This document shows, piece by piece, positions 18,345 to 25,602 of a DNA stretch of 64,000 nt. The stretch's first letter is position 1. Every line of letters starts with the position of its first letter. The notes under the pieces were generated by a model. That model did not search any database. It saw nothing but the letters and a program-made list of their open reading frames with translations, and was not told the DNA's origin. The position numbers were made by a program, and so were the translations under genes. This stretch comes from Clostridium_AW malenominatum (GTDB lineage Bacteria > Bacillota > Clostridia > Clostridiales > Clostridiaceae), in contig NZ_BAAACF010000002.1 of the NCBI RefSeq assembly GCF_039521365.1, positions 1-64,000 of the forward strand. Reading direction: 5' to 3'.

Positions 18345-18758
18345 CTAAAAACTTGAGTTTTTTCTATAGCCACGATTTCGTGCATCTTGGTTCTTTTTTA
18401 TGTCTTGAAGCCTTTCCTCACTTTCCTTCATAAATTTCATCATTCTGTCCTCAAAATCTTTTGGAGAAGCTTGTTTTTCCTTTTCTTTTCCCCAATCAAT
18501 TTCTATTGGTCTGACTGATTTCTTTAGTGGCATTGCTTGTTTCATAGATAAACTTATCTTTCCATTATCATCAACGGAAATTATTTTTACCTTCACTTTG
18601 TCTTTTTCCTTTAAAAAACTTCTTATGTCTTTAACGTAACTATCTGATACTTCAGATATGTGTACCAAGCCTGTTTTGCCTTCGATTTCTACAAAAGCTC
18701 CAAAGCCTGTAATGTTAACTACTGTGCCTTCTAGTATGTTTCCAGCCTTTAAGGTCAT
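18345..18758 (-). CDS. yabR: S1 domain RNA-binding protein, YabR-like
   Basis: This 137-residue protein has a single N-terminal S1 OB-fold (residues about 5-75, with GTVVNITGFGAFVEI and GLVHISEVSDSYV). A charged, probably disordered C-terminal tail follows. Such small S1 proteins bind RNA or ribosomes; B. subtilis YabR lies in the same place between divIC and spoIIE and belongs to the general-stress S1 family. AAGGAGG lies 12 bases before the ATG, a slightly long spacing. It is probably cotranscribed with divIC, 53 bases upstream. Confidence 0.88.
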   Translation of the reverse strand: MTLKAGNILEGTVVNITGFGAFVEIEGKTGLVHISEVSDSYVKDIRSFLKEKDKVKVKIISVDDNGKISLSMKQAMPLKKSVRPIEIDWGKEKEKQASPKDFEDRMMKFMKESEERLQDIKKNQDARNRGYRKNSSF

Positions 18759-18811
18759 ATTGAAAAAATTCCTCCTTAAAAATGTATATTAATTAATTTA
18801 AATAACAAGCA

Positions 18812-19087
18812 TTACTTATCTGTATTATTGATAACTGCATTTTCTCCAGGCTTAATCAAATTCAATTTTTCTCTTGCGAGCTTTTCTATATATGAATCCG
18901 ACTTGCTCATATCTACTTCCTCCTGGAGAGTTTTGTTTTTTTCCTTCAGTTTCTCAACTTCCAAATTCTTTTCATCAATTTGGCTTTTTATATTTTTGAT
19001 AGTAATTTGTTGTTTGCCAAAAACAAAACATATATATACTATTATTACACAAAAAAGCAGATTATTTAATTTACTACGTTTTTTCAT
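18812..19087 (-). CDS. divIC: Septum formation initiator, DivIC/FtsB family
   Basis: This 91-residue bitopic protein has a short basic N terminus, one membrane segment (about residues 9-25, LLFCVIIVYICFVFG) and an outside coiled coil rich in Lys and Glu (about 30-65). The conserved tail AREKLNLIKPGE follows. Its partners in the division complex are FtsL and DivIB. The gene order yabP-yabQ-divIC-yabR is the B. subtilis order. It lies 87 bases downstream of yabQ. Confidence 0.9.
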   Translation of the reverse strand: MKKRSKLNNLLFCVIIVYICFVFGKQQITIKNIKSQIDEKNLEVEKLKEKNKTLQEEVDMSKSDSYIEKLAREKLNLIKPGENAVINNTDK

Positions 19088-19174
19088 ATAACAAAATATC
19101 CTTTCTATGTTTTTGGCTATCCTTTAGTTATATTCTAATGGCAATTGAATTTTTCTTCAAGTGATTTTTATAAT

Positions 19175-19573
19175 TTACTTTACTTTTTTATTATTAATCT
19201 TATATATTATGAATTCCATTGGAAACAATATGGTATTTCTAATTATTCTCAAGAACCTTCCTAGGAAAGTTATAACAATATAAGTTAATTTTATAAACTT
19301 ATTACTTATCAGTTTCAAATATAAAAGTATACCCATTGTAATAAAAAGATATACATAAAACCCAATATAAGCATAGTTAAAATATAGCAAGAATATAAAT
19401 ACTAAGATACTAGACAAAATCCAGAATAATATATCTTGTATATACGTTATTATTTTATTTGGATTTTCAAATCCTCTTATAATTCTATAAATGTCAAATA
19501 GTCCTCCAGTTAAAAACCCAGATGCTATACTGTAGACAACTAAATTAACCTGATGTTCTATAGATATTATCAT
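19175..19573 (-). CDS. yabQ: Spore cortex biosynthesis protein YabQ
   Basis: This 132-residue membrane protein has about four hydrophobic segments (for example IASGFLTGGLFDIYRII and ILSSILVFIFLLYFNYAYIG). The GGLFDIYR region is typical of YabQ, which in B. subtilis is a mother-cell protein needed for spore cortex formation. It is 9 bases downstream of yabP and so is in the same operon. Assignment rests on sequence pattern plus synteny. Confidence 0.9.
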   Translation of the reverse strand: MIISIEHQVNLVVYSIASGFLTGGLFDIYRIIRGFENPNKIITYIQDILFWILSSILVFIFLLYFNYAYIGFYVYLFITMGILLYLKLISNKFIKLTYIVITFLGRFLRIIRNTILFPMEFIIYKINNKKVK

Positions 19574-19582
19574 TTTTACTCC

Positions 19583-19870
19583 CTACTTAAATAGCTTTGA
19601 TAATAATTTTTCTTTTTCCTTTTTATTTTCCTTGTTTGTATAGACGCAAGAATTTATTGTACCATTTATTATAACCTCACCGTTTTGCACGTCTAGCTTA
19701 TTCATCTTTAGTCCATCGCCTTTTATATGTAAAGTCCCAAGTATGGTATTCAAAATAATTTGTTCTTCATTGAAACTAAATACATCTACAATTCCATTTA
19801 GTGAAAGTCGTTTTCTGCTCTCCATTGTCATAATACTTTTTTCTTCTAACTTAATTTCCTTCTTTTCCAT
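19583..19870 (-). CDS. yabP: Sporulation protein YabP
   Basis: YabP is a small 95-residue protein needed for spore cortex assembly and related to YqfC. The YabP fold is visible in LSLNGIVDVFSFNEEQIILNT and LHIKGDGLKMNKLDVQNGEVII. The reading frame extends five codons upstream to a TTG, but that part contains the Shine-Dalgarno GGAGGTGA, so the ATG at 19870 is used. It is the first gene of a yabP-yabQ-divIC-S1 unit. Upstream, CATATAAT (19895-19902) resembles a SigE -10, which fits known mother-cell expression in B. subtilis. Confidence 0.92.
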   Translation of the reverse strand: MEKKEIKLEEKSIMTMESRKRLSLNGIVDVFSFNEEQIILNTILGTLHIKGDGLKMNKLDVQNGEVIINGTINSCVYTNKENKKEKEKLLSKLFK

Positions 19871-19894
19871 GAAATTCACCTCCAACTTTATAAT

Positions 19895-19902
19895 ATTATA
19901 TG
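19895..19902 (-). promoter_or_regulatory. Possible SigE -10 element of yabP
   Basis: CATATAAT on the minus strand matches the SigE -10 consensus (CATACAnT) at 7 of 8 positions. The expected -35 is poor and the hexamer TATAAT inside it could serve SigA instead, so this is tentative. Confidence 0.3.
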
Positions 19903-19944
19903 CTTATATATATTCATATAGCACTTGACTTATATTATAAAAAA

Positions 19945-19973
19945 GGAAAAAGACTAAAGGTTTCCTCTAGTCT
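19945..19973 (-). terminator. Terminator after rqcP
   Basis: AGACTAAAGG and CCTCTAGTCT (19951-19960 and 19964-19973) form a stem with a 3-base loop. TTTTTCCTTTTT follows on the minus strand. One arm overlaps the rqcP stop region. Confidence 0.75.
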
Positions 19974-20230
19974 TCTATGTTTTCACTTCCAGGCAATATC
20001 TCATACATTTCTTTAGCATCTTCTTTTTTTACATGTTCGGCTATGTTGATTATTTTTGCTTTTAATGACTTTTCCGCATATTTAATTTCAATGACATCAT
20101 TTTCTTTAACCTCTGTACCTGGTTTTGCAACTTTGTCATTTATATACACTCTTCCATTTTCGCAAGCTTCTTTAGCTACAGTTCTTCTTTTTATAATCCT
20201 AGATACTTTTAAATATTTATCTAACCTCAT
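19967..20230 (-). CDS. rqcP: S4-domain RNA-binding protein RqcP (YabO)
   Basis: This 87-residue protein is almost entirely an S4 RNA-binding domain (MRLDKYLKVSRIIKRRTVAKEAC then RVYINDKVAKPGTEVKENDVI). RqcP acts with RqcH in bacterial ribosome quality control, adding alanine tails to stalled nascent chains. A longer frame exists, but AGGAGGG lies just before the ATG at 20230. The position next to yabP and mazG equals B. subtilis yabO. Hairpins on both sides suggest partly independent transcription from hup. Confidence 0.92.
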   Translation of the reverse strand: MRLDKYLKVSRIIKRRTVAKEACENGRVYINDKVAKPGTEVKENDVIEIKYAEKSLKAKIINIAEHVKKEDAKEMYEILPGSENIED

Positions 20231-20256
20231 GTTAACCCTCCTAATCTCTCTTAAAC

Positions 20257-20284
20257 ACAAAAAACCCAGATTTACACCTAGGTT
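20257..20284 (-). terminator. Terminator after hup
   Basis: AACCTAG and CTGGGTT (20263-20269 with 20278-20284) form a 7-bp stem with one G-U pair. TTTT follows on the minus strand. Readthrough into rqcP is likely, as no strong promoter is seen between. Confidence 0.65.
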
Positions 20285-20305
20285 TCTTGAAAAATATAAT
20301 TATTC

Positions 20306-20581
20306 TTATTTATTAACTTTATCCTTGAATTCTTTTCCTGGCTTGAATACTGGAACAGTTGATTCAGGTATAGTGATTTCTTCTCTAGTCTTTGGATTTC
20401 TTCCAATTCTAGCTGCTCTTTTTCTTGTTTCAAAAGTTCCAAATCCAACCAATTGAACCTTCTCACCTTTTTCAAGAGACTCTTCAACTGATTCGATAAA
20501 TGCTTTAAGAAGTATTTCAGCATCTTTCTTAGTTAATTTAGATTTTTCAGCCATACTTGTAATTAATTCTGCCTTGTTCAC
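20306..20581 (-). CDS. hup: DNA-binding protein HU
   Basis: HU is a small nucleoid protein that bends DNA as a dimer. The 91-residue sequence is a textbook HU: MNKAELITSMAEKSKLTKKD at the N terminus, GFGTFETRKRAARIGRNP at the DNA-binding arm base, and FKPGKEFKDKVN at the end. It has its own terminator. The leader carries a repeated 12-base motif (20609-20640). In many clostridia hup sits here beside mazG and rqcP. Confidence 0.96.
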   Translation of the reverse strand: MNKAELITSMAEKSKLTKKDAEILLKAFIESVEESLEKGEKVQLVGFGTFETRKRAARIGRNPKTREEITIPESTVPVFKPGKEFKDKVNK

Positions 20582-20608
20582 TTTCTTTACCTCCTTAATA
20601 TTGAGTAT

Positions 20609-20640
20609 GCTATAAAATAGCGTACTTACTATAAAATAGC
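20609..20640. repeat. Repeated CTATAAAATAGC motif in hup leader
   Basis: CTATAAAATAGC occurs at 20610-20621 and again at 20629-20640, a 19-base period. The motif is itself nearly self-complementary (GCTAT-AAA-ATAGC). It lies 28-60 bases upstream of hup and may be an operator or a short RNA hairpin pair. No known regulator is assigned. Confidence 0.5.
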
Positions 20641-20677
20641 ATATTCTTCATCGATTTTAAAATTCCTTCTGAAATAG

Positions 20678-22141
20678 TTATTTATTTTCTAAATTAAATT
20701 GTTTCTTCGCTTCTTCCCATAGTTTATCCATCTCCTCTAATGTCATTTGTGTTAAATCAAATTCCATTTTAGACGCTGTTTCTTCTATGTAACCAAAGCG
20801 ACGAATAAATTTCTCTATACTATAATTTAATGCATATTCGGGGTCTATGTCAAGAAATCTTGCTACATTTACCACAGAAAATATTAAATCTCCAACTTCT
20901 TCTAATATTTTTGCCCTATTATTACTTTTATATACATCTTTTATCTCATAATATTCTTCCATAACCTTAGCTAGTGCATCCTCTATATCATTCCAGTCAA
21001 AACCTACCTTAGCAGCTTTTCTTTGAACCTTTTCAGCCCTCATTAAAGCTGGTAGTGTCTTTGCTATATGCTGTAATTCTTCCGTATAGGAATTGAATCC
21101 CTTATTCTCTCTTTTTATTTTATCCCAATTATCTAAAACCTCTGAAGATGTGTTAACATTTAAATCACTAAATACATGAGGATGTCTTTTAATCATTTTA
21201 TCACAAATTCCTCTTGTTACATCCATTATGTTAAAATCCCCTAATTCCTTACCTATCTGAGAATGAAAAACAATTTGAAGAAGAAGATCGCCTAACTCTT
21301 CTTCTATCATATTACTGTCGGACTTTTCAATAGCTTCAATTACTTCATAAGTTTCTTCTATCAAATACCTTTTTAAAGAATTATGATCCTGTTCCTTATC
21401 CCACGGGCATCCATTTTCTCCTCTTAATTTTCCCATTATGTCCAATAGGTCATTAAAATCTCCTACAATTTTTTTGTTTTTGGGTATATATACAGAAGTC
21501 AAATAATCTATATCCTCTTGTCTATCTAATTCATATAGCTTTATTTTTCTTATGCTCTCTAATTCCTTTATCCCTGCAGCTCTTACAAAATATATTTCTT
21601 CTTCATCTCCATAATAGTTCATCAATGTTAATTTTACCTCTGAAGCAATAAACTTATTATAAACCTGAGTTATAATAGTATTTACCCTTCTATCTAAAAT
21701 TCCTTCTTCTAGTCCAAAGGCATCTATTATTTTTAACCCTTTTATAGGATCTATTTCTAAACTTTCAATTATGGCATCTACAAAGCTTACTGCTGGATAT
21801 ATCTTATACTCTACATTTTTTTCCTTACAAAGCTTTATTAAATTATCTACTGACTTTTCCGCAACTAATGGATGTCCTGGCACTGCATATACTAGATTTT
21901 CACAAACTTCATGTCTCTCTACTAACTCTTCAGCAATAGACATATATACTTTATCAAAACTATTCATCTCATCATATTTATAGTCAAAGCTTTCGAAAGT
22001 AACTTCTAGGCCTTTTATATATTCTACCACTGGATGTTTCTCTGTTCTTAGGTAAATATCTTTATACTCTTTAAGTATTTTTATAACTCCCAATGTCAAT
22101 GCATCACTGTTTCCTGGCCCTAAACCTATAATTTTTATCAT
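20678..22141 (-). CDS. mazG: MazG nucleotide pyrophosphohydrolase fused to a tetrapyrrole-methylase-like domain
   Basis: This 487-residue two-domain protein matches B. subtilis YabN. The N-terminal half is a tetrapyrrole/SAM methylase-like domain (GLGPGNSDALTLG at 5-17). The C-terminal half has two MazG modules: GCPWDKEQDHNSLKRYLIEE with EELGDLLLQIVFHSQ, then EVGDLIFSVVNVARF. MazG enzymes hydrolyse abnormal NTPs to NMPs. The start is preceded by AAGGAGAG. It overlaps the end of the flippase gene by 38 bases and is cotranscribed with it. The function of the N-terminal domain is not known. Confidence 0.94.
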   Translation of the reverse strand: MIKIIGLGPGNSDALTLGVIKILKEYKDIYLRTEKHPVVEYIKGLEVTFESFDYKYDEMNSFDKVYMSIAEELVERHEVCENLVYAVPGHPLVAEKSVDNLIKLCKEKNVEYKIYPAVSFVDAIIESLEIDPIKGLKIIDAFGLEEGILDRRVNTIITQVYNKFIASEVKLTLMNYYGDEEEIYFVRAAGIKELESIRKIKLYELDRQEDIDYLTSVYIPKNKKIVGDFNDLLDIMGKLRGENGCPWDKEQDHNSLKRYLIEETYEVIEAIEKSDSNMIEEELGDLLLQIVFHSQIGKELGDFNIMDVTRGICDKMIKRHPHVFSDLNVNTSSEVLDNWDKIKRENKGFNSYTEELQHIAKTLPALMRAEKVQRKAAKVGFDWNDIEDALAKVMEEYYEIKDVYKSNNRAKILEEVGDLIFSVVNVARFLDIDPEYALNYSIEKFIRRFGYIEETASKMEFDLTQMTLEEMDKLWEEAKKQFNLENK

Positions 22142-23690
22142 CTATCTCTCTCCTTTTCTTATGTAAAATCTTCCCCCTAAAATATTCAAAGTTAAAAATC
22201 CTCATTGCGAAAATTAGTATAGCGTATATTATCACACCTGAAAGTATAGATATTACAGAAGTTAACTTGTCATTCTGAATTACTATATTTAATCTAAAGT
22301 TTATAAGCATAACTGACGATATCATAATTATAGATGCAATGAATGGTTTTATAAATATATTATACCAATTTAATCTAACCTTTAGGATTATTTTTAATAA
22401 TAATATATTCATAATTGCAACCACGAAATATCCTCCAATAGAGCTTATAACGGCTCCATAAACATTAATACTCTTTATTGGTACTAACTTCATCGTTAAA
22501 AAAATCTTCATAATACAACCTAATATTAAGGGGATTACCGGAGCAAAATATTTCCCCACTCCTTGCATAATAGCTGTAGAGGTTTGCGTTAATATAATAA
22601 ACGGTATTGCTATAGCCGAATATTTTAATATATCTCCTCCTCCACTATGTCCTGGAAACAATAGCTGCATTATTTGTTCAGATAAGAAAAACAATCCTAA
22701 AAATGATGGGAGAGAAATAACTGTAGCAACTTTTACTGCTAACTGTGTTTTCTCCATAACTTCAAATTTTCTATTAAGAATGTAACATTCTGCTATAATT
22801 GGAACTAAAGATGTACAAAGAGACATAGATAGGGTTAATGGAACATTTATAAGTACTGAAGCTTTACCAGTTAATTGCCCATAAAGTATTGTAGCCTCTT
22901 TATAATCAAATCCACCCTGCAAGAGCTTTTGTGGTACTAATATTGAGTCCACTAGCCCCATAACGCTTCCTATGGTAGCACCTACCGATATGGGAATGGA
23001 TATGTATATTAATTTACTTAATATATCTAAATTATCCTTAACCTTTTTTACTCCAATCTCTTTTCTTATACGAATATATTTGCTGTATAGGTATATACCT
23101 CCTAGCATTCCCCCTGCAGTGGCTCCAAAAGCTGCTCCGCCAGCGGCGTACTCTATTCCCTTAGGTAATAATAAATAAGCTAGTCCAATGCCGAATACCA
23201 CCCTTCCAATCTGTTCTATTATTTGAGATACAGCAGAGGGATTCATATTTTGCAAGCCTTGAAAAAAACCTCTAAAAGCACCAATGATCGAAATAAAAAG
23301 AGGAGCCATTGCAATAGCTATCAATGAGAAATACGCTTTTTCATCCCACTTAAAAAAATATATTATATACTTAGACAAGATTAATATGCTGGCTGAAAAT
23401 CCTCCCCCTATAAATAGCATAAGTAGCATGGATTTCTTAAATACTTGAAATATACCTTCGTTATCTCCTAACGCTTTTCTTTCTGACACCATTTTAGATA
23501 TAGCCACAGGAACTCCAGAAGCTACTGCAATAAAAAATAAATATAAGGGATATGACATCTGATAATATCCTATACCTTCATCGCCTATGAGCATTATTAG
23601 GGGCCATCTAAAAAATATTCCTAAAAATTTAGCAAAAACCCCTGATATTCCTAGTATAAAAGTACCTTTTAATAAGGATTGCTTTTTCAT
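22104..23690 (-). CDS. MATE/MOP-family lipid flippase, YabM/SpoVB-like
   Basis: This 528-residue integral membrane protein has about 14 hydrophobic segments. It belongs to the polysaccharide transport group of the MOP superfamily (relatives SpoVB, MurJ, YabM). Typical features are the N terminus KGTFILGISGVFAKFLGIFFR and the loop GVPVAISKMVSERKALGD. Its place between spoVT and mazG is that of B. subtilis yabM. It probably flips a lipid-linked cell-wall or spore-cortex precursor. Naming it SpoVB would need a tree, since clostridia carry several paralogues. It overlaps mazG by 38 bases. Confidence 0.88.
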   Translation of the reverse strand: MKKQSLLKGTFILGISGVFAKFLGIFFRWPLIMLIGDEGIGYYQMSYPLYLFFIAVASGVPVAISKMVSERKALGDNEGIFQVFKKSMLLMLFIGGGFSASILILSKYIIYFFKWDEKAYFSLIAIAMAPLFISIIGAFRGFFQGLQNMNPSAVSQIIEQIGRVVFGIGLAYLLLPKGIEYAAGGAAFGATAGGMLGGIYLYSKYIRIRKEIGVKKVKDNLDILSKLIYISIPISVGATIGSVMGLVDSILVPQKLLQGGFDYKEATILYGQLTGKASVLINVPLTLSMSLCTSLVPIIAECYILNRKFEVMEKTQLAVKVATVISLPSFLGLFFLSEQIMQLLFPGHSGGGDILKYSAIAIPFIILTQTSTAIMQGVGKYFAPVIPLILGCIMKIFLTMKLVPIKSINVYGAVISSIGGYFVVAIMNILLLKIILKVRLNWYNIFIKPFIASIIMISSVMLINFRLNIVIQNDKLTSVISILSGVIIYAILIFAMRIFNFEYFRGKILHKKRREIDDKNYRFRARKQ

Positions 23691-23799
23691 AATTATTACC
23701 TCCGAAAGTCTTCTAAGTATTATTTATTTAAAGAACGGTGGTAATATTACTTTTTATTGAATATTTTCATATTTTCTTGTCAATAATTTTTATGGGATA

Positions 23800-23831
23800 A
23801 AAATAAATGGCAGACATGCTACCATTTATTT
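23800..23831 (-). terminator. Weak terminator-like hairpin after spoVT
   Basis: AAATAAATGG and CCATTTATTT form a stem around a roughly 11-base loop, with TTTTTATCC beyond it on the minus strand. It is A/T-rich and weak. TACCATTTATTTA occurs twice, near 23820 and 23844. Confidence 0.4.
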
Positions 23832-23853
23832 AAGTAATTTGCCTACCATTTAT

Positions 23854-24405
23854 TTATTGTTCCATTTGTTTACCTAAGAAGGCTGATGCAGTTTCTGCTA
23901 ATTTAATTTCTATTTCTCCAAGTTTCTTACCTTCATCTTTAGAAACTATAATTACAGCTCCAATTGCATCACCTTCTGCTATTATAGGAGATATAACCTG
24001 CCCTTTATATTTATCACCAGGTTCCTCATCATCATAAAGTGCTATATATTCTGAATCTTGCTTGTATTGTACTGTTTTACGCTCATCTATAATCTTTTCC
24101 AAATCTCCACTTATTTTTTTATCTAAGTATTCTTTTTTTGATGTTCCGCTTATAGAAATGATGTTATCTCTATCGCATATAACCACTATGTTTCCCGCCG
24201 CTTGCTGCAGGGATTCTGCGTAACCTTTTGAGAACTCAGTCAATTCACCAATAGGTGAATATTTTTTTAATATAACTCCACCTTCTCTATCAGTAAATAT
24301 CTCTAAAGGATCTCCCTCTCTTATTCTTAATGTCCTTCTTATTTCTTTTGGAATGACAACTCTTCCCAAATCGTCTATGCGTCTAACAATTCCTGTAGCT
24401 TTCAT
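23854..24405 (-). CDS. spoVT: Stage V sporulation protein T
   Basis: SpoVT is a forespore transcription regulator that acts on SigG-dependent genes. The AbrB-type swapped-hairpin DNA-binding domain fills residues 1-50 (ATGIVRRIDDLGRVVIPKEI). A GAF-like regulatory domain follows (about 55-180). The length of 183 residues is normal. GGGAGG precedes the ATG. A SigG-like promoter (24447-24476) lies upstream, which agrees with its known control in B. subtilis. Confidence 0.96.
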   Translation of the reverse strand: MKATGIVRRIDDLGRVVIPKEIRRTLRIREGDPLEIFTDREGGVILKKYSPIGELTEFSKGYAESLQQAAGNIVVICDRDNIISISGTSKKEYLDKKISGDLEKIIDERKTVQYKQDSEYIALYDDEEPGDKYKGQVISPIIAEGDAIGAVIIVSKDEGKKLGEIEIKLAETASAFLGKQMEQ

Positions 24406-24446
24406 AATTTTTTCCTCCCTTAAATTAATATTACAAATTGTATTAA

Positions 24447-24476
24447 TATTATCTTTCTATTTATGAAATTTTATAC
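24447..24476 (-). promoter_or_regulatory. Candidate SigG promoter of spoVT
   Basis: GTATA (24472-24476) and GATAATA (24447-24453) are spaced by 18 bases on the minus strand. The SigG consensus is gHATR - 17/18 - CATnnTA, so only the first base of the -10 deviates. The position about 40 bases before the start codon is suitable. Confidence 0.5.
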
Positions 24477-24490
24477 ACAATTGTCATTTA

Positions 24491-24527
24491 AAAAAAGTCC
24501 CGAAATAAAATTTCGGGACTTTTTTTT
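24491..24527 (-). terminator. Terminator after prsA
   Basis: A very strong hairpin (AGTCCCGAAAT / ATTTCGGGACT) with a 3-base centre is flanked by A-runs and T-runs on both strands. It overlaps the prsA stop region and insulates spoVT from the mfd-prsA unit. Confidence 0.9.
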
Positions 24528-25530
24528 AAACTAAATTTTTCTCATATTTTTCAACTTCTATTTTAGATTCTTTTTTCCAACCTTCTAGTTTAGTATTAAA
24601 TTCTGTTTGTTGCTGACTGGATAATAAATTTTTCTTAATTTCTTCTTTTATAGTGTCGTATTTTTTAATTGTTATAGGTTCTTTATCTATAAGCTTGATT
24701 ATATGGTAGCCAAATTGACTTTGTACTGGTTCAGATATTTCTCCTTTGTTTAACTTAACTACGGCATCTACAAAAGGTTTAACAAAATCTCCATAACCTG
24801 CTTCACCTAAATCTCCACCATTTTCCTTGGAACCATCTTTTGAGAACTCCTTTGCTAATTTAGCAAAGTCTTCACCTTTGTTTAATTTATCCTTTATGGT
24901 TTTAGCTTCAACTTCCGTATCCACTAGAATGTGAGCTGAGTGAAATTTTGCATCCTTTTCCAAGTAGCTATATATGTTTTCGTCATAATGCTTCTTTGCA
25001 ACATCATCAGTTACAACTACATCTTTAACTATTTCATCTCTTACTTTCACTATAGTTATTTGCGTTTTATAGAAGTTTCTTAATTGGTCTTCAGTTACTC
25101 CCATTTTAGTTAGGTCTTCTTTAAACTTTTCCTTATTACCTTCAAAATTTGCTTTTACAATGTCATCTAAAGTTTTTTCCACTTCTTCCTTTACTTTGTT
25201 TTCATCTACTTTTAATTCTTTTGCCTTTTGAAGTATTAATTCTTCTGTAGCCATTTGTTCAATTACTTGTTTCTTAAACTCTAACATCTCTTGTTTAGCT
25301 TCTGGATTATTAATGTAGTTGTCTCCATATTGTTCTTTCATTGCTGCAATTTGCTCAGAAACTAAAGGATTTAAATCCAATTCTTCTCTAGTTATAGTTT
25401 TATCATTAACCTTTGCAACCACACTCTTTTTAATTGCCTCTGGCGTTTTTTCAATCATGCTACATCCTACTGCTGAAAAGGTCATTAGTGCTACTAAGGA
25501 TGATATGATTAACTTTTTTACGTTCTTCAC
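24526..25530 (-). CDS. prsA: Foldase lipoprotein PrsA
   Basis: This extracytoplasmic peptidyl-prolyl isomerase helps secreted proteins fold. It has a signal peptide with lipobox FSAVGC (lipidated Cys23), a SurA-like N-terminal chaperone region, and a parvulin/PpiC domain around residues 195-285 (FHSAHILV, FAKLAKEFSKDGSKENGGDLG, SQFGYHIIKLID). The 334-residue length is typical. The start codon appears to be GTG after GTGGGGGAA. It follows mfd by 72 bases; in many clostridia the two are neighbours. Confidence 0.94.
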   Translation of the reverse strand: MKNVKKLIISSLVALMTFSAVGCSMIEKTPEAIKKSVVAKVNDKTITREELDLNPLVSEQIAAMKEQYGDNYINNPEAKQEMLEFKKQVIEQMATEELILQKAKELKVDENKVKEEVEKTLDDIVKANFEGNKEKFKEDLTKMGVTEDQLRNFYKTQITIVKVRDEIVKDVVVTDDVAKKHYDENIYSYLEKDAKFHSAHILVDTEVEAKTIKDKLNKGEDFAKLAKEFSKDGSKENGGDLGEAGYGDFVKPFVDAVVKLNKGEISEPVQSQFGYHIIKLIDKEPITIKKYDTIKEEIKKNLLSSQQQTEFNTKLEGWKKESKIEVEKYEKNLV

Positions 25531-25602
25531 TACTATTCCCCCACTCTTTTTAATCTTTTTTAATTATAATATATTTGGTTAATACAATGCAAATAAGTTT
25601 AA

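Noticed and set aside
20278..20523. Minus-strand frame overlapping hup in another phase
   Set aside because: It is wholly inside the hup gene and its terminator, and hup is unmistakable. The alternative product is low-complexity Leu/Lys/Glu.
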